DNA of 64,000 bases from JBPEWY01 sp965224095 (GCA_965224095.1 OZ245039.1:3596001-3660000), one strand, 5' to 3'; positions 8,813 to 18,102 are shown, counted from the stretch's first letter. A program made the numbers and translations. The notes: generated by a model from the letters alone, not told the origin.

Positions 8813-9385
8813 TTAACGGTTACCACGGCTTTTGATATTTAGGCTACAGTTTTTTATGATTTCCCGAATTCGATTTTGTCTTGTTTCCTGCCGTTTTGCC
8901 TGCCGTAACCAATAGAGATAACTTTTTTTATAGGTTTTACTAAATTGAGTATAGTTTTTAAAGGCAACAGGATTTTTGTTAAATGCCACCTGGAGATCCT
9001 CAGGAATTATCAGGTTTTCAACATCGTCGAGAAGAGTCCACGAACCATCCTTTTTGGCACGTTCTATTTTTTGTAAACCGCTTTCGTGCATTAAGCCTTC
9101 GCCGATGAGGTTTTTAACATAGGTTTTGTTGAGTTTACTCCAAACACTTTTCGGTTTTCGAGGGGTAAAATACTGTTTTCTGCGTTCATCATCCAGTTTT
9201 TTTACCGTAGAATCGATCCACCCGAAACAGAGGGCTTCCTGAACAGCTTCTTCCCAGCGCATACTGGGTTTAGTACTGGATACTTTATAAAATATAAGAT
9301 ATACGCCTTTGGAGTTGTTGTGATTTTCCAGGAGCCATATCCGCCATTCCTGTCTGTTTTTAAAATAATATTCCGGAAGATTCAC
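8813..9385 (-). CDS. YdeI/OmpD-associated family protein
   Basis: A 190-residue cytoplasmic protein of the YdeI family. The N-terminal half carries the signature GVYLIFYKV...SMRWEEAVQEALCFGWIDS, and then YFTPRKPKSVWSKLNK. The C-terminal part is the helical region with KNPVAFKNYTQFSKTYKKSYLYWL. It has no signal peptide and no catalytic motif I know. In other bacteria YdeI relatives are linked to cationic peptide resistance or stress, but the mechanism is unknown. It is followed after 72 bp by the VPS10-like gene. Confidence 0.88.
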   Translation of the reverse strand: MNLPEYYFKNRQEWRIWLLENHNNSKGVYLIFYKVSSTKPSMRWEEAVQEALCFGWIDSTVKKLDDERRKQYFTPRKPKSVWSKLNKTYVKNLIGEGLMHESGLQKIERAKKDGSWTLLDDVENLIIPEDLQVAFNKNPVAFKNYTQFSKTYKKSYLYWLRQAKRQETRQNRIREIIKNCSLNIKSRGNR

Positions 9386-9391
9386 AGCCTA

Positions 9392-11017
9392 TTACAACTT
9401 TTCAGATTCAACATAAAAATTTCTATCTACCTGAACTGCGGGATCTTCTGTGGAGACAGCTTGCGATTTCCATTCCGATTCGGGATAAAGCCATTGTTGT
9501 TGGTCATTTATAGTAATCAGAACGGGCATTTTAAAACCATCGACAATCTGTGTCCATCTATACGAAAATGTCCCGTTACTGAATCTGTATTCCAATTTTG
9601 GGATGCGGGTGTCTCTAAGGTACTGATCAAAAAAAGCCTGAAGGGCAATGCCCGAATGTTCAGAGAGATAGCTTTCAATTTGCTGCGTTGTTACCGTTTG
9701 ATGATAAAAGGTTTTATTTAACCCTCTCAATATACTGCGCCATTTTTCATCGTCATCGATTAATTGCCTTAATGTGTGAAGCATATTGGCGCCTTTGTAA
9801 TACATATCGCCCGATCCTTCCTTATTAACTCCGTAAACACCAATAATGGGAATGTCATTCTGAATATTCTTTCGGGTTCCGATTACATAATCAGCCGAAG
9901 CTTCCTTTCCGTAATAGTAATCCAGGAATAAATTCTCGGAATATGCCGTAAAACTCTCATGAATCCACATATCCGCAATATCCTTATATGTAATATTATT
10001 AGCAAACCACTCATGTCCGGCTTCGTGAATAATAATAAAATCAAACTTGAGTCCCCATCCGGTTCCTGAAAGGTCATTACCTAAATACCCTTTTTTGTAT
10101 TGATTACCATAGGTTACCGAACTTTGATGTTCCATTCCCAAATAGGGCACTTCAACGAGTTTAAACCCATCTTCATAAAAAGGGTAGGGGCCAAACCAAT
10201 GTTCAAATGCCTTCATCATTTTAGGGGTATCTTTGAAGTGTTCTTTTGCTTTTTTCAGGTTATCTCGTAGTACATAGTAATCAAGATCTAATGTTCCTTT
10301 TTCTCCGGTGTATTTTTCCGAAAAATGTACATAGTCTCCAATGTTGATATTCACGCCATAATTGTTAATGGGATTTTTAACATACCAATGCCAGGTTTTA
10401 GTCCCGTCGTTATTTGTATCAACAGACTTTAATCTTCCGTTAGAAACATCCATGAGTTTTTCGGGAGCGCGAATACTAATATCCATACTATCCACTTCAT
10501 CGTACATATGATCTTTGAGTGGCCACCAGACGCTGGCACCCAATCCCTGGCAGGAGGAAGCTACAAAATCATTACCATGCATATCTTTTTTCCAGGAAAT
10601 CCCCCCGTCCCAGGGGGCACGTACCGCCTCTCTGGGATGCCCTTCATAAAAAACGGTCAATTTATTTACATCATCTTTTTGCTGAGGCTGTACCAGGGAT
10701 ATAAAATGAGCATTTCCGTCGTTTTTTACATGCAGTTCCCGTCCGTTTTGAACCACACGGGTAATTTTTAATGGTGACTGTAGATCAATTTGCATTACCG
10801 ATGCAGGTTTCAATACTCTGTATTGAATGGTATTGCTTCCTGCTATATATTTCTCCGAGGGATTAACCTCTATGTCCAGATGATAATGCGTAAGGTCCCA
10901 CCAATCTCTTTCCGGCGTGATGGAACCGCGAAGTGTATCCTGTCGGGTAAAAACTTCCTGTGCGTGCAGTGACATGCAAAACAAACCAAAAACCAATAGA
11001 GCTAAATAACGCGTCAT
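9392..11017 (-). CDS. M1 family metallopeptidase, secreted
   Basis: A 541-residue zinc aminopeptidase-type protein with a signal peptide (ending LHAQ). The gluzincin motif HEAGHEW is at 331-337, with the third zinc ligand Glu354 in WIHESF. GMEHQ (294-298) takes the place of the GAMEN substrate motif. It ends soon after the catalytic domain, so it lacks the long C-terminal helical domain of classical aminopeptidase N and is shorter than usual. It is the last gene of an operon with an M28 peptidase (17-bp gap) and a propeller-SnoaL protein. Peptide scavenging in the periplasm is the likely role. Confidence 0.93.
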   Translation of the reverse strand: MTRYLALLVFGLFCMSLHAQEVFTRQDTLRGSITPERDWWDLTHYHLDIEVNPSEKYIAGSNTIQYRVLKPASVMQIDLQSPLKITRVVQNGRELHVKNDGNAHFISLVQPQQKDDVNKLTVFYEGHPREAVRAPWDGGISWKKDMHGNDFVASSCQGLGASVWWPLKDHMYDEVDSMDISIRAPEKLMDVSNGRLKSVDTNNDGTKTWHWYVKNPINNYGVNINIGDYVHFSEKYTGEKGTLDLDYYVLRDNLKKAKEHFKDTPKMMKAFEHWFGPYPFYEDGFKLVEVPYLGMEHQSSVTYGNQYKKGYLGNDLSGTGWGLKFDFIIIHEAGHEWFANNITYKDIADMWIHESFTAYSENLFLDYYYGKEASADYVIGTRKNIQNDIPIIGVYGVNKEGSGDMYYKGANMLHTLRQLIDDDEKWRSILRGLNKTFYHQTVTTQQIESYLSEHSGIALQAFFDQYLRDTRIPKLEYRFSNGTFSYRWTQIVDGFKMPVLITINDQQQWLYPESEWKSQAVSTEDPAVQVDRNFYVESEKL

Positions 11018-11034
11018 TATTTTATTTTTTAAAA

Positions 11035-12372
11035 TTATCTAAAAACACCCTGGGGAAAGACAACAATGCTTTCATGTCCGTCTTCACCTACTGCGGCCAC
11101 TCCGAAAAAGTAGTTATCAATAACAATGCCTTTCAGGATATATGAATTTACATCGCCTACAAATTTATAATGATCCCAGGTGGGAGAGGTAGTGTTTCTC
11201 CAGTAAATCTTATACCCGGTGGCACTCCGGCTTTTTTTCCATCGTAATTTTGCCGCAGGTTCCACGATCCCACCAATCTCCACGAGCGATGGCGGGGGAG
11301 GGCCCCAGGCCAGACTGGCCAGGTTAATAATATTTACAGCGGTTAATTTTCGTGCATAGTTAAAATCTACTCCTTCAATAACGTCACCGTATTCGGTTCC
11401 GTTTTCCGAGCGGATATCCTGATGCTGCCGATCGTAATTCTCATGGGCTTCCATAATTCTCACTCCGGCAAACCCTGCATCGTTAAAAGGTCTGTGATGA
11501 CCACCGCGACCAAAGCGGTCCAGCCTATAAATCATCATCGGATTCATTTCAGGCATATAAGTCCGGGTAGTTTTATAGATATATCGGGCCAATTGCCGTG
11601 ATATGCCGTCAACTTCACCCCCGTAAAACCGCCGGGATCTTCGTTGTTTTTCTGTTTCAGCGGGAGGAACCGGTTCAGAAAAAATGCGAAAACTCCTGTT
11701 GTCTATAACTCCATCAACCCCTTCAATATTACCGATCATATCGTTATTTAATACACCTATGATATCCCATTTTTTTTCAAGTGCATAGGCGGCCAGTCCT
11801 TTTCCGCCGTATAATCCTTGTTCTTCCCCACTCAGGCCTACGTATATAATACTGTTTTTAAATGTATGTTTCGAAAGAACTCTGGCAGCTTCCAGGGTAC
11901 CTGCCATTCCCGAGGCATTGTCATTAGCTCCGGGGGAATCGTCTGTATAATTGGTAGGATCGGAAATACGTGAATCAATATCTCCGCTCATAATAACAAA
12001 TTGGTTAGGAAACTGTGTTCCTCGCTGGATAGCAACCACATTTACCACCCACACATCTTTGGTAATCCTTCTATTATCGCCTGCTTTGACAAGATCTTTC
12101 TGATAAAAAACCTCCAGGCATCCGTTGCATTGTTCCGATATCCGGTCAAACTCTTTTTTAATCCACCGGCGGGCTGCCCCAATTCCACGTGTTTCCGAAA
12201 GGGTATCGCTAAGGGTATGGCGTGTGCCAAAATTGACAAGCGTTTTTATATCCTGTTCGATTCGCCCGGCTGATACCTGATCAATAAGGTCGTAAAGTCT
12301 CGGATCGGTCTGGGCAGAAAGGCTAATTCCAGATCCAAGAAAAAACACCAAGAAAAACACATATTTTTTCAT
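11035..12372 (-). CDS. M28 family peptidase with C-terminal fibronectin type III-like domain
   Basis: A 445-residue secreted zinc peptidase (signal peptide ending LSAQ). The co-catalytic zinc region has GANDNASG (Asp151), SGEEQGL (Glu183/Glu184) and LNNDMIG (Asp211), then a HHRPF block and HENYDRQHQD with a His near 317. The usual first ligand motif GHxDS reads GDIDS, so Asp131 replaces His. Residues about 360-445 look like a fibronectin type III domain (AKLRWKKS...TGYKIYWR...YFFGVAAV). Its start overlaps the preceding gene by 4 bp (ATGA). Aminopeptidase activity is inferred from the family. Confidence 0.88.
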   Translation of the reverse strand: MKKYVFFLVFFLGSGISLSAQTDPRLYDLIDQVSAGRIEQDIKTLVNFGTRHTLSDTLSETRGIGAARRWIKKEFDRISEQCNGCLEVFYQKDLVKAGDNRRITKDVWVVNVVAIQRGTQFPNQFVIMSGDIDSRISDPTNYTDDSPGANDNASGMAGTLEAARVLSKHTFKNSIIYVGLSGEEQGLYGGKGLAAYALEKKWDIIGVLNNDMIGNIEGVDGVIDNRSFRIFSEPVPPAETEKQRRSRRFYGGEVDGISRQLARYIYKTTRTYMPEMNPMMIYRLDRFGRGGHHRPFNDAGFAGVRIMEAHENYDRQHQDIRSENGTEYGDVIEGVDFNYARKLTAVNIINLASLAWGPPPPSLVEIGGIVEPAAKLRWKKSRSATGYKIYWRNTTSPTWDHYKFVGDVNSYILKGIVIDNYFFGVAAVGEDGHESIVVFPQGVFR

Positions 12373-13562
12373 TCTCTGATAAATGTTACTTTGGTTATCA
12401 ATCCATTAGCAACTTCATAAATAGCTACGGCACTAAAATGTCTTCCGTTGGCAGTAATGTATTCTTCATCAATCACTTTATTGCCAATTACGATCCTGTT
12501 TTTTATGTCGCAATGCAGGTCCGGAGTTGCCTCGAAAAAACCCGCATATCGATCTCTCATTTTGGCGAGACCGGTTGCGAATTTATCCTCCGGAAAATTA
12601 TAGAGCGTTACGTCTTCTGAATAGGTAGCCATAAACCAATCTACATCTCGTGCATTGTAAGCATCCAGCTGTTCCTGGACAACCCCTTCCGGATCGGTTT
12701 GGACAGGCTTCCCTACTACGGCCAGGCGGGAGCCATCAGGGCTGATTGCCAGACGGCTCGCATGAGTTATTCCAAAATCTCGAAGTGCGGCCAAACGTTC
12801 CCATCCATTACTTTTTTTAGGTTGAAAGCGGTATAAAAAACTTCCTTTGGCCATAAGAATATCTCCCGTCGGTGTCCAGCAAAGATCTTCTACTCCGGAA
12901 AGGGTACCAGTAATTTTTTGGGTAGTTTTGGTTTCGAGGTTCAGAGAGCGTATTACCCATGGTTTTTCTTGTTTATCAATAAAACTCACTAAATTGGAGT
13001 TCGGGATTTTATGAAGCGATCTCCCCACCATTTTTTGAATGGTATCGTTTGTTTTACGACGTATGTCTGATACCATTAAAACCGGAGGATCGTCCAGCGC
13101 AAAGGAGACGAGTGTATTTGAATCGGCCCAAATATAATAACCCACAACGGGGTTGTTTAAAATAACATCAGACTGACCGGTTTTTAAGGAGTAGCGTCGG
13201 AGTTCCTGCTTTCCATCCGGATCCAGACGAACGGCAGAAAGGTCGCTGGTTCCGGGAATACTCTGCGGAGAGTATTCTCCTCCGGGAGTCATATTATTAA
13301 ACCAGACCGTAGTATCCTTATCTATATTATATAAAGCGATATCGGTTTGATCTTCCCGGGTTCTGGCATATGCAATAATGTTGTTGTCAATAAAAAACGG
13401 TTGGTTGTCATACCCGGCATTCCGCGATATGTTTTTCCCGTTTGACAAACTGAATTCCTGAGCATGATTTGAAATGTCCAACAGGAATATCTCAGACTCG
13501 GACTGCCCGAAAGAAAACATCGCAAGGCATAGAAAGGCAATTAAAAATAAACGTGAAAACAT
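12369..13562 (-). CDS. TolB-like beta-propeller fused to a SnoaL/NTF2-like domain, secreted
   Basis: A 397-residue protein. MFSRLFLIAFLCLAMFSFGQ is a signal peptide. Residues about 25-285 are WD40/TolB-like blades (TPGGEYSPQS, RLDPDGKQEL, AISPDGSRLAVV). Residues about 291-397 form a separate SnoaL/NTF2-like domain, recognisable by VQEQLDAYNARDVDWFMATYSEDVTLY and the closing YEVANGLITKVTFIRE. The start at 13562 is preferred over an upstream frame to 13742, because the signal peptide begins there. It is the first gene of the peptidase operon; its stop overlaps the M28 start. Its ligand or substrate is unknown. TATCTTTA (13578-13585) is a possible -7 box. Confidence 0.82.
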   Translation of the reverse strand: MFSRLFLIAFLCLAMFSFGQSESEIFLLDISNHAQEFSLSNGKNISRNAGYDNQPFFIDNNIIAYARTREDQTDIALYNIDKDTTVWFNNMTPGGEYSPQSIPGTSDLSAVRLDPDGKQELRRYSLKTGQSDVILNNPVVGYYIWADSNTLVSFALDDPPVLMVSDIRRKTNDTIQKMVGRSLHKIPNSNLVSFIDKQEKPWVIRSLNLETKTTQKITGTLSGVEDLCWTPTGDILMAKGSFLYRFQPKKSNGWERLAALRDFGITHASRLAISPDGSRLAVVGKPVQTDPEGVVQEQLDAYNARDVDWFMATYSEDVTLYNFPEDKFATGLAKMRDRYAGFFEATPDLHCDIKNRIVIGNKVIDEEYITANGRHFSAVAIYEVANGLITKVTFIRE

Positions 13563-13774
13563 AAATGCTATTTTGGCTAAAGATAAAAAAACAGCGGAAG
13601 TGTTGTTGTGAAATTTTAAAAGAATGTATGGATAGATCTTATTTAACCCATAGGTTTTTGGTGTGTTATGGTTATAATAATAGAGAAGAGCAGGGCAATG
13701 AAGCAGGTGATTATGTAAACAAAACACCTCGTTAAGACACACAGCTATGGCCCGGGCGAACCGCTAAAATCGTA

Positions 13775-14296
13775 TCAGAACAATTTACCGTAATAATTTA
13801 AATCTACCAGAGTACCGTCGGTAGTGCGGTAATCTCTTCTTATGGTACCTTCAAGTTCAAATCCGCATCGCAAAGCCACGTTAATACTTCTCGTATTCCG
13901 GTCTGAGATTCTGCAGAGTAATTTTTTAAAGCCGTGTTGGCTGACAATGCGGTCTATTACTATTTTCAAAACCCGGGTTATAATGCCTCTGCCCTCATAG
14001 TCTTTGTCAATAAAGGCACCTAATTCGGCTTTGGGTATATTCCAGTCGATATTTTTAACATCGATAAAACCTATAATTTTTTCCGTTTCAGAATCGATGA
14101 TCAGATAGGGGAAGTATTCTTTTCGTTCTATTTTTTGTTCAATTTCCATACAATATCTATGGGTATCTTCCGGGGTTTGTGTGTATTTAACAGTTCCTGC
14201 AAAGAAGTCCTCCAATCGCTCCCGGTTCTTGTTTATAAGAAGGAAAAAAAGGTGGCTGGATACGGTATTCAATAACTGTATGGTAAACGCATTCAC
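13775..14296 (-). CDS. GNAT family N-acetyltransferase (RimJ/RimL-like)
   Basis: A 173-residue acetyltransferase of the Acetyltransf_3 type. Visible features are AELGAFIDKDYEGRGIITRVLKIV, the acetyl-CoA pyrophosphate-binding loop, and ISDRNTRSINVALRCGFELEGTIRRDY, the typical RimJ/RimL end (N-x-x-S-x-x-x-x-x-x-x-G-F). Substrate could be a ribosomal protein N-terminus or a small molecule; sequence alone does not decide. It lies alone between the propeller-SnoaL gene and a Crp/Fnr regulator. Confidence 0.9.
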   Translation of the reverse strand: MNAFTIQLLNTVSSHLFFLLINKNRERLEDFFAGTVKYTQTPEDTHRYCMEIEQKIERKEYFPYLIIDSETEKIIGFIDVKNIDWNIPKAELGAFIDKDYEGRGIITRVLKIVIDRIVSQHGFKKLLCRISDRNTRSINVALRCGFELEGTIRRDYRTTDGTLVDLNYYGKLF

Positions 14297-14359
14297 TTTG
14301 GTACGGATTAGATTTATTTCAAAATAATGACTTAATTTTCAGGGCTGCATTGATCGAGA

Positions 14360-14896
14360 TCAAGAATTTTGTATACGAGACATTGTTTCGGCCGTCATGC
14401 GCAGATAGGAAGCTATATATTTATGCGGGATTTCCTGAAATAACTGTGGAGTTCTTTTAAGAGCCCGCCGGTACCTTTTTAATGGTGAAGAGATAAGCAG
14501 GTCTTTACTTCTTTCCATTTTCAGGTATAATAATTCTTCCAACACCTGTTGCCAAAGTTTCTGGTTTTCACCGGATTCTTTAATAAACTGTAAAAACTCT
14601 TTTTTTGAAACGCGATACAAAGTAGTTTTTTTCAATGCTTGAATGCATATGTCAGATTTCTTTTCGGAGAGAAATGAGTCGAGTGCGGTTATCAGGGATT
14701 TTTGAAAACCAAAATACAGGATATGCTCTTCGCAATTATTAATAAAAAAAACGCGCAGGCTACCGTGAATAACAAAATAGATATGTGTGTCAATACTCCC
14801 CGGTTTTTTCAGGAATTCGTATCGTTTAAGGGTAATTACTTCATTCAGTAAACCGGAATTTTCCAATTGGATTTTTAATGTATGAATAGCATCCAT
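14360..14896 (-). CDS. Crp/Fnr family transcriptional regulator
   Basis: A 178-residue regulator. The N-terminal cyclic-nucleotide-binding-type barrel (about 1-125) lacks an obvious cAMP phosphate-binding cassette. The C-terminal part has PHKYIASYLRMTAETMSRIQNS, the recognition-helix end common to short flavobacterial Crp/Fnr regulators, and stops directly after it. No Fe-S cysteine cluster is seen, so FNR-type oxygen sensing is unlikely. The GNAT gene follows after 63 bp on the same strand. The ligand and regulon are unknown. Confidence 0.85.
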   Translation of the reverse strand: MDAIHTLKIQLENSGLLNEVITLKRYEFLKKPGSIDTHIYFVIHGSLRVFFINNCEEHILYFGFQKSLITALDSFLSEKKSDICIQALKKTTLYRVSKKEFLQFIKESGENQKLWQQVLEELLYLKMERSKDLLISSPLKRYRRALKRTPQLFQEIPHKYIASYLRMTAETMSRIQNS

Positions 14897-15097
14897 ATAA
14901 AAAACAGCACATTCAAGTTAATTAAAATCGGTGGCACAACATTCTGGCTTCCCGATATTACCAGTGCTTATCGGATTACCCGTTTATCAATTTTAAATAA
15001 AAGCCATATTCCTGTTTGGAATTTGAAAAGTGTGACAGGTAAATATATAAAAAGGAATAGGAATTTTTCCTTAATCGTTATAATTATAGAGGATTAT

Positions 15098-15781
15098 CTA
15101 GTTTATAGCGGTCAATTCATGATATCCGATAAGCTTTCCTTTTTTGTTATAGGATTCCGATTTGACCACTACTTTATCTTTATCGTACCATTCCGTACCA
15201 GAGCCCCTTAATTTGATGATTCCGAATTTCGAATCGAAATCAAATGTAACCTTCTGACAGACAAAAGTACCCGCCGGAGTACTGATGGTCTCATCTGAAT
15301 GAACGGTTCTGTTGTATATTCTAAAACTCATAGTTACCATGGTAAATGCATTGTTTTTTATTTTAATGGTTATAGTTCCGTCATCCAGTAAATCTCCAGG
15401 CCGCATGGAATCCGGGAAAGAAAGAACATCCCCGTCAATAACCAGTTCCATGTCTTTGTATTCCGAAAGCTTTCCCGTATCGAAGAATCGAAGCATATCA
15501 ACAGAAAAATTACCGTTTTCGCAAAATACCTTGTGTTTCAGGGTATATGTTTCTTTTTCTTTTAAATCGGTTAAGGTTGCTTTAATAAGTGCGGTTGCCT
15601 GTTTTTGTTTGTATGTAACCTGTACCGTTTCATAAATAGCCGTTTTAAGCGGTTTGCCCTTCCGGGAGTAATCTGTATAGGTAAGTGAAGCCCCTTCATT
15701 CATAAAAAGGGCGGCGTTACACTCCTGAGCCGGAAGGGTCACGGGGATAACAAAAAAGAACAATAAAAGATATGTTTTCAT
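15098..15781 (-). CDS. Secreted DUF3108-like (TapB-type) protein
   Basis: A 227-residue protein with a signal peptide ending LPAQ. It is all-beta in character and ends with ...STPAGTFVCQKVTFDFDSKFGI...GTEWYDKDKVVVKSESYNKKGKLIGYHEL, the pattern of DUF3108-like/TapB family outer-envelope proteins, which resemble lipoprotein carriers. It is the last gene of a three-gene envelope operon (32 bp after the DUF4412 lipoprotein). Function unknown. Confidence 0.7.
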   Translation of the reverse strand: MKTYLLLFFFVIPVTLPAQECNAALFMNEGASLTYTDYSRKGKPLKTAIYETVQVTYKQKQATALIKATLTDLKEKETYTLKHKVFCENGNFSVDMLRFFDTGKLSEYKDMELVIDGDVLSFPDSMRPGDLLDDGTITIKIKNNAFTMVTMSFRIYNRTVHSDETISTPAGTFVCQKVTFDFDSKFGIIKLRGSGTEWYDKDKVVVKSESYNKKGKLIGYHELTAIN

Positions 15782-15813
15782 AGGACTTTTGTTTTACGTA
15801 TTACAATAAGATT

Positions 15814-16710
15814 TTATGAATTGTAGGATTCCAGAATTTCTACGGTACGTGAATTGAATAAATCGGTTTCACCATCATCCCGGATTTGTTGTTTCAGTTC
15901 TTCCAGAATCTGTTTTCTCTCCTCAACAGGCATTTCAAACCATTGTTCTTTGGAGTAGGGAACCCACTGTTTTGGCTTGTCAATCTTTTTATTTTGAGGG
16001 GGCTGGAAGGTTGAAACCGGAAAGGAAACATCGGTTTTAATCGCAGTACAATTCATATTCATAAATGAACCTTCCGAAGAGGTTTCCATTTTAACCGGTA
16101 TCCCGATGGGTAGCATCCATATTTTTGATGATTCCTGATCTTTATCGGTTTTTGAATAAACCCTGCAATAATACCCAAACAGAACCTCATCTTTCTCTTT
16201 TGTAAATCCGTCTTCCTTCATTATTTGATCTATAAGCTCACGGTTTTTCAGGAAGAAGGTAAACGAAGGCATTCCCGCCATATTGGCCATATCGGTGCGG
16301 GAAGGATTTTGATACACCGTTTGAGTATCAGACCTATACTGATAACTACCTTCGGGCGTACTTAGAAAAAAAGCCTTGTATTTAGTACCTGTGGCGTAAT
16401 CCAGCTGATTCATCACATATAGAGACTTTGCTCCAAAATCGTCCCATTTCAGGGTAGCTCTGGTAGGTTTATTCATCTGTGTACGCAATTTCTCCGGGAT
16501 ATTTGCTTTTCCAAAGTCAATTTTTAGGGTAATATCATAGTCAATATTTCCGGATTTAAAAATGCGATTCAGATTTGTTGATGAATTTTCGGAAGGAGAT
16601 TCTTTTCCGTATTGTAAGTCCGATGCATTTACAATCTTGTCTTTCTTACATCCTATATGTAATATCAGGGTGACACATAATAATAAAAAGAAAAGGGCTT
16701 TAGATTCCAT
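15814..16710 (-). CDS. DUF4412-type lipoprotein
   Basis: A 298-residue protein whose signal peptide ends in a lipobox (LHIGC, Cys21). The middle part (about 50-235) has features of DUF4412: ITLKIDFGKANIPEKLRTQMNKPTRATLKWDD, YRSDTQTVYQNPS, and EVLFGYYCRVYS...IWMLPIGIPVKMETSSEGS, a pattern in which the protein describes its own beta-barrel cavity. The C-terminal 60 residues are charged and helical. It sits between an OmpA-family gene (9 bp upstream) and a DUF3108-like gene, so it likely acts at the outer membrane. Function unknown. Confidence 0.65.
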   Translation of the reverse strand: MESKALFFLLLCVTLILHIGCKKDKIVNASDLQYGKESPSENSSTNLNRIFKSGNIDYDITLKIDFGKANIPEKLRTQMNKPTRATLKWDDFGAKSLYVMNQLDYATGTKYKAFFLSTPEGSYQYRSDTQTVYQNPSRTDMANMAGMPSFTFFLKNRELIDQIMKEDGFTKEKDEVLFGYYCRVYSKTDKDQESSKIWMLPIGIPVKMETSSEGSFMNMNCTAIKTDVSFPVSTFQPPQNKKIDKPKQWVPYSKEQWFEMPVEERKQILEELKQQIRDDGETDLFNSRTVEILESYNS

Positions 16711-16719
16711 AATTAATGA

Positions 16720-17976
16720 TTATTTAAGTAAAATAAATTCCACTCGTCGGTTAATGGCTTTGTCTTCCGGGGTGGTATTGGCATTTAAAGGTTTTTTTTC
16801 GCCTATTCCGGTAGCTTTTAAGCGGGAGGATGCGATGCCCTGGGTTACCAAAGCCTGCTTTACAGCATTTGCCCGCCGTAATGAAAGGTTCAGATTGTAT
16901 TCGGAATCGCCGTCCGAGTCCGTATGTCCTACAATTTCAAACTTCCAGTCCTGCTGTTCTTTCAATAAATTGGTCATTTGTTTAATAACTCCCGAAGAAT
17001 GTGGTTTCAGGGTAGTTTTTCCACTGTCGAACAGAATACCACGGGTAACAAATCTCCCCTCTTTGACGATGCTGTTATACATAGGAGTATTTCCAGTTGC
17101 AATTTTCATATTCCTAAGGGCGAGAAGATCATCTGCATACCACTGTCGCCCCTGAATTAGCAATCCTGTCGGGGTATCTCCAAGCCCGGGAATGGTAATA
17201 ACTTTATGTTCATCAAAATACACGGTTAGCTTTTTGGCTTTTACGCTAATAGCTATGTGATGCCAGCCGTTCAGGTGGCTAAGGTTGTTTCGGCTAATCT
17301 GCTGACCAAAATCACCGGATGTAACATGCAACACGTTGTTTTGTTCTTTAATCTGTATTTCCGATAGTGGTTTTGGTACATCTTCATTTTTCTTATCATC
17401 GAATAATCCGGCGTTTGCCCATAACTTAATGATATATGCAGGAGAGTTTACCTTCCAGAAACCTTCTCCGCAGTATATATCAAACTCAATGGTGGTATGC
17501 TTCGTAAAATCGAATGTTGAAATTACAGGAGAAACTCCGGCGGTTTTATAGCGCCCGCCCTTTAGTAAAAGGGCTTTGTTTGTTGCTACGGAAGCTATTT
17601 CGGAATTTCCGTGTTTCAGATCCCATTTGCCGGGAAATTCACCGTACGATTCCCGTGTGAAGTCATCGTAGAAAATAATGTTACTCCCCGGAACAAAATC
17701 ATAATGTGTCCAGAGTGTATTGGTACCTTCCGTATCCGGTACGGATGGTGTTTCTTTTGATGGTTCGTTATTTGACTGTGAAATTTCGGGATCTTTGTTT
17801 TCTTTTTTCTGTTTCGGATCTAGTATTTCTTCTATTTTTTTATCGACCTCGTTTTCAACTTTTTCTTCAAGTTTTCGCTCAACGGAACGTTTTACTTTTT
17901 TCCATAATTGTGCTTCAGATTTTTGAGAAGCAAACAGAAAAAAGGTACATAATATCAGTGTGGGGAAATATTTCAT
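16720..17976 (-). CDS. OmpA family protein with coiled-coil and LamG-like region
   Basis: A 418-residue secreted protein. The order is signal peptide (SQKSEAQ), a lysine/glutamate-rich probable coiled coil (about 24-60), a concanavalin/LamG-like domain (about 85-285; NIIFYDDFTRESYGEFPGKW, HLNGWHHIAISVKAKKLTVYFDEHKV), and a C-terminal OmpA peptidoglycan-binding domain (about 300-418; FEIVGHTDSDGDSEYNLNLSLRRANAVKQAL...GIGEKKPL...NRRVEF). The start at 17976 gives the clean signal peptide; the longer frame to 18006 does not. It heads the envelope operon. A structural role tying an outer-membrane complex to the cell wall is inferred. Confidence 0.85.
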   Translation of the reverse strand: MKYFPTLILCTFFLFASQKSEAQLWKKVKRSVERKLEEKVENEVDKKIEEILDPKQKKENKDPEISQSNNEPSKETPSVPDTEGTNTLWTHYDFVPGSNIIFYDDFTRESYGEFPGKWDLKHGNSEIASVATNKALLLKGGRYKTAGVSPVISTFDFTKHTTIEFDIYCGEGFWKVNSPAYIIKLWANAGLFDDKKNEDVPKPLSEIQIKEQNNVLHVTSGDFGQQISRNNLSHLNGWHHIAISVKAKKLTVYFDEHKVITIPGLGDTPTGLLIQGRQWYADDLLALRNMKIATGNTPMYNSIVKEGRFVTRGILFDSGKTTLKPHSSGVIKQMTNLLKEQQDWKFEIVGHTDSDGDSEYNLNLSLRRANAVKQALVTQGIASSRLKATGIGEKKPLNANTTPEDKAINRRVEFILLK

Positions 17977-18102
17977 GACGTTAGTTTTTTTATATACTGA
18001 ATGCAAAAAGTATACTAAAAGTAGCTGTTAATAGCATATCAGACTTGACTGTTGAGGATGTGCCTGGAAGTAGTTAGAAAAGGAAGTAAGGAAGTTAGAA
18101 TT

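Noticed and set aside
13563..13742. 60-codon N-terminal extension of the propeller-SnoaL gene
   Set aside because: The extension precedes a clean signal peptide and overlaps a likely -7 box, so it is probably untranslated.
14897..15097. Gap of 201 bp between Crp/Fnr and the DUF3108-like gene as a possible small RNA or gene
   Set aside because: It is AT-rich with no strong hairpin, no clear -7 box and no convincing reading frame.
16562..17155. 197-codon plus-strand open frame
   Set aside because: It lies antisense to the DUF4412 and OmpA-type genes, which have clear signal peptides and domains. Its own translation has no domain or signal I recognise.
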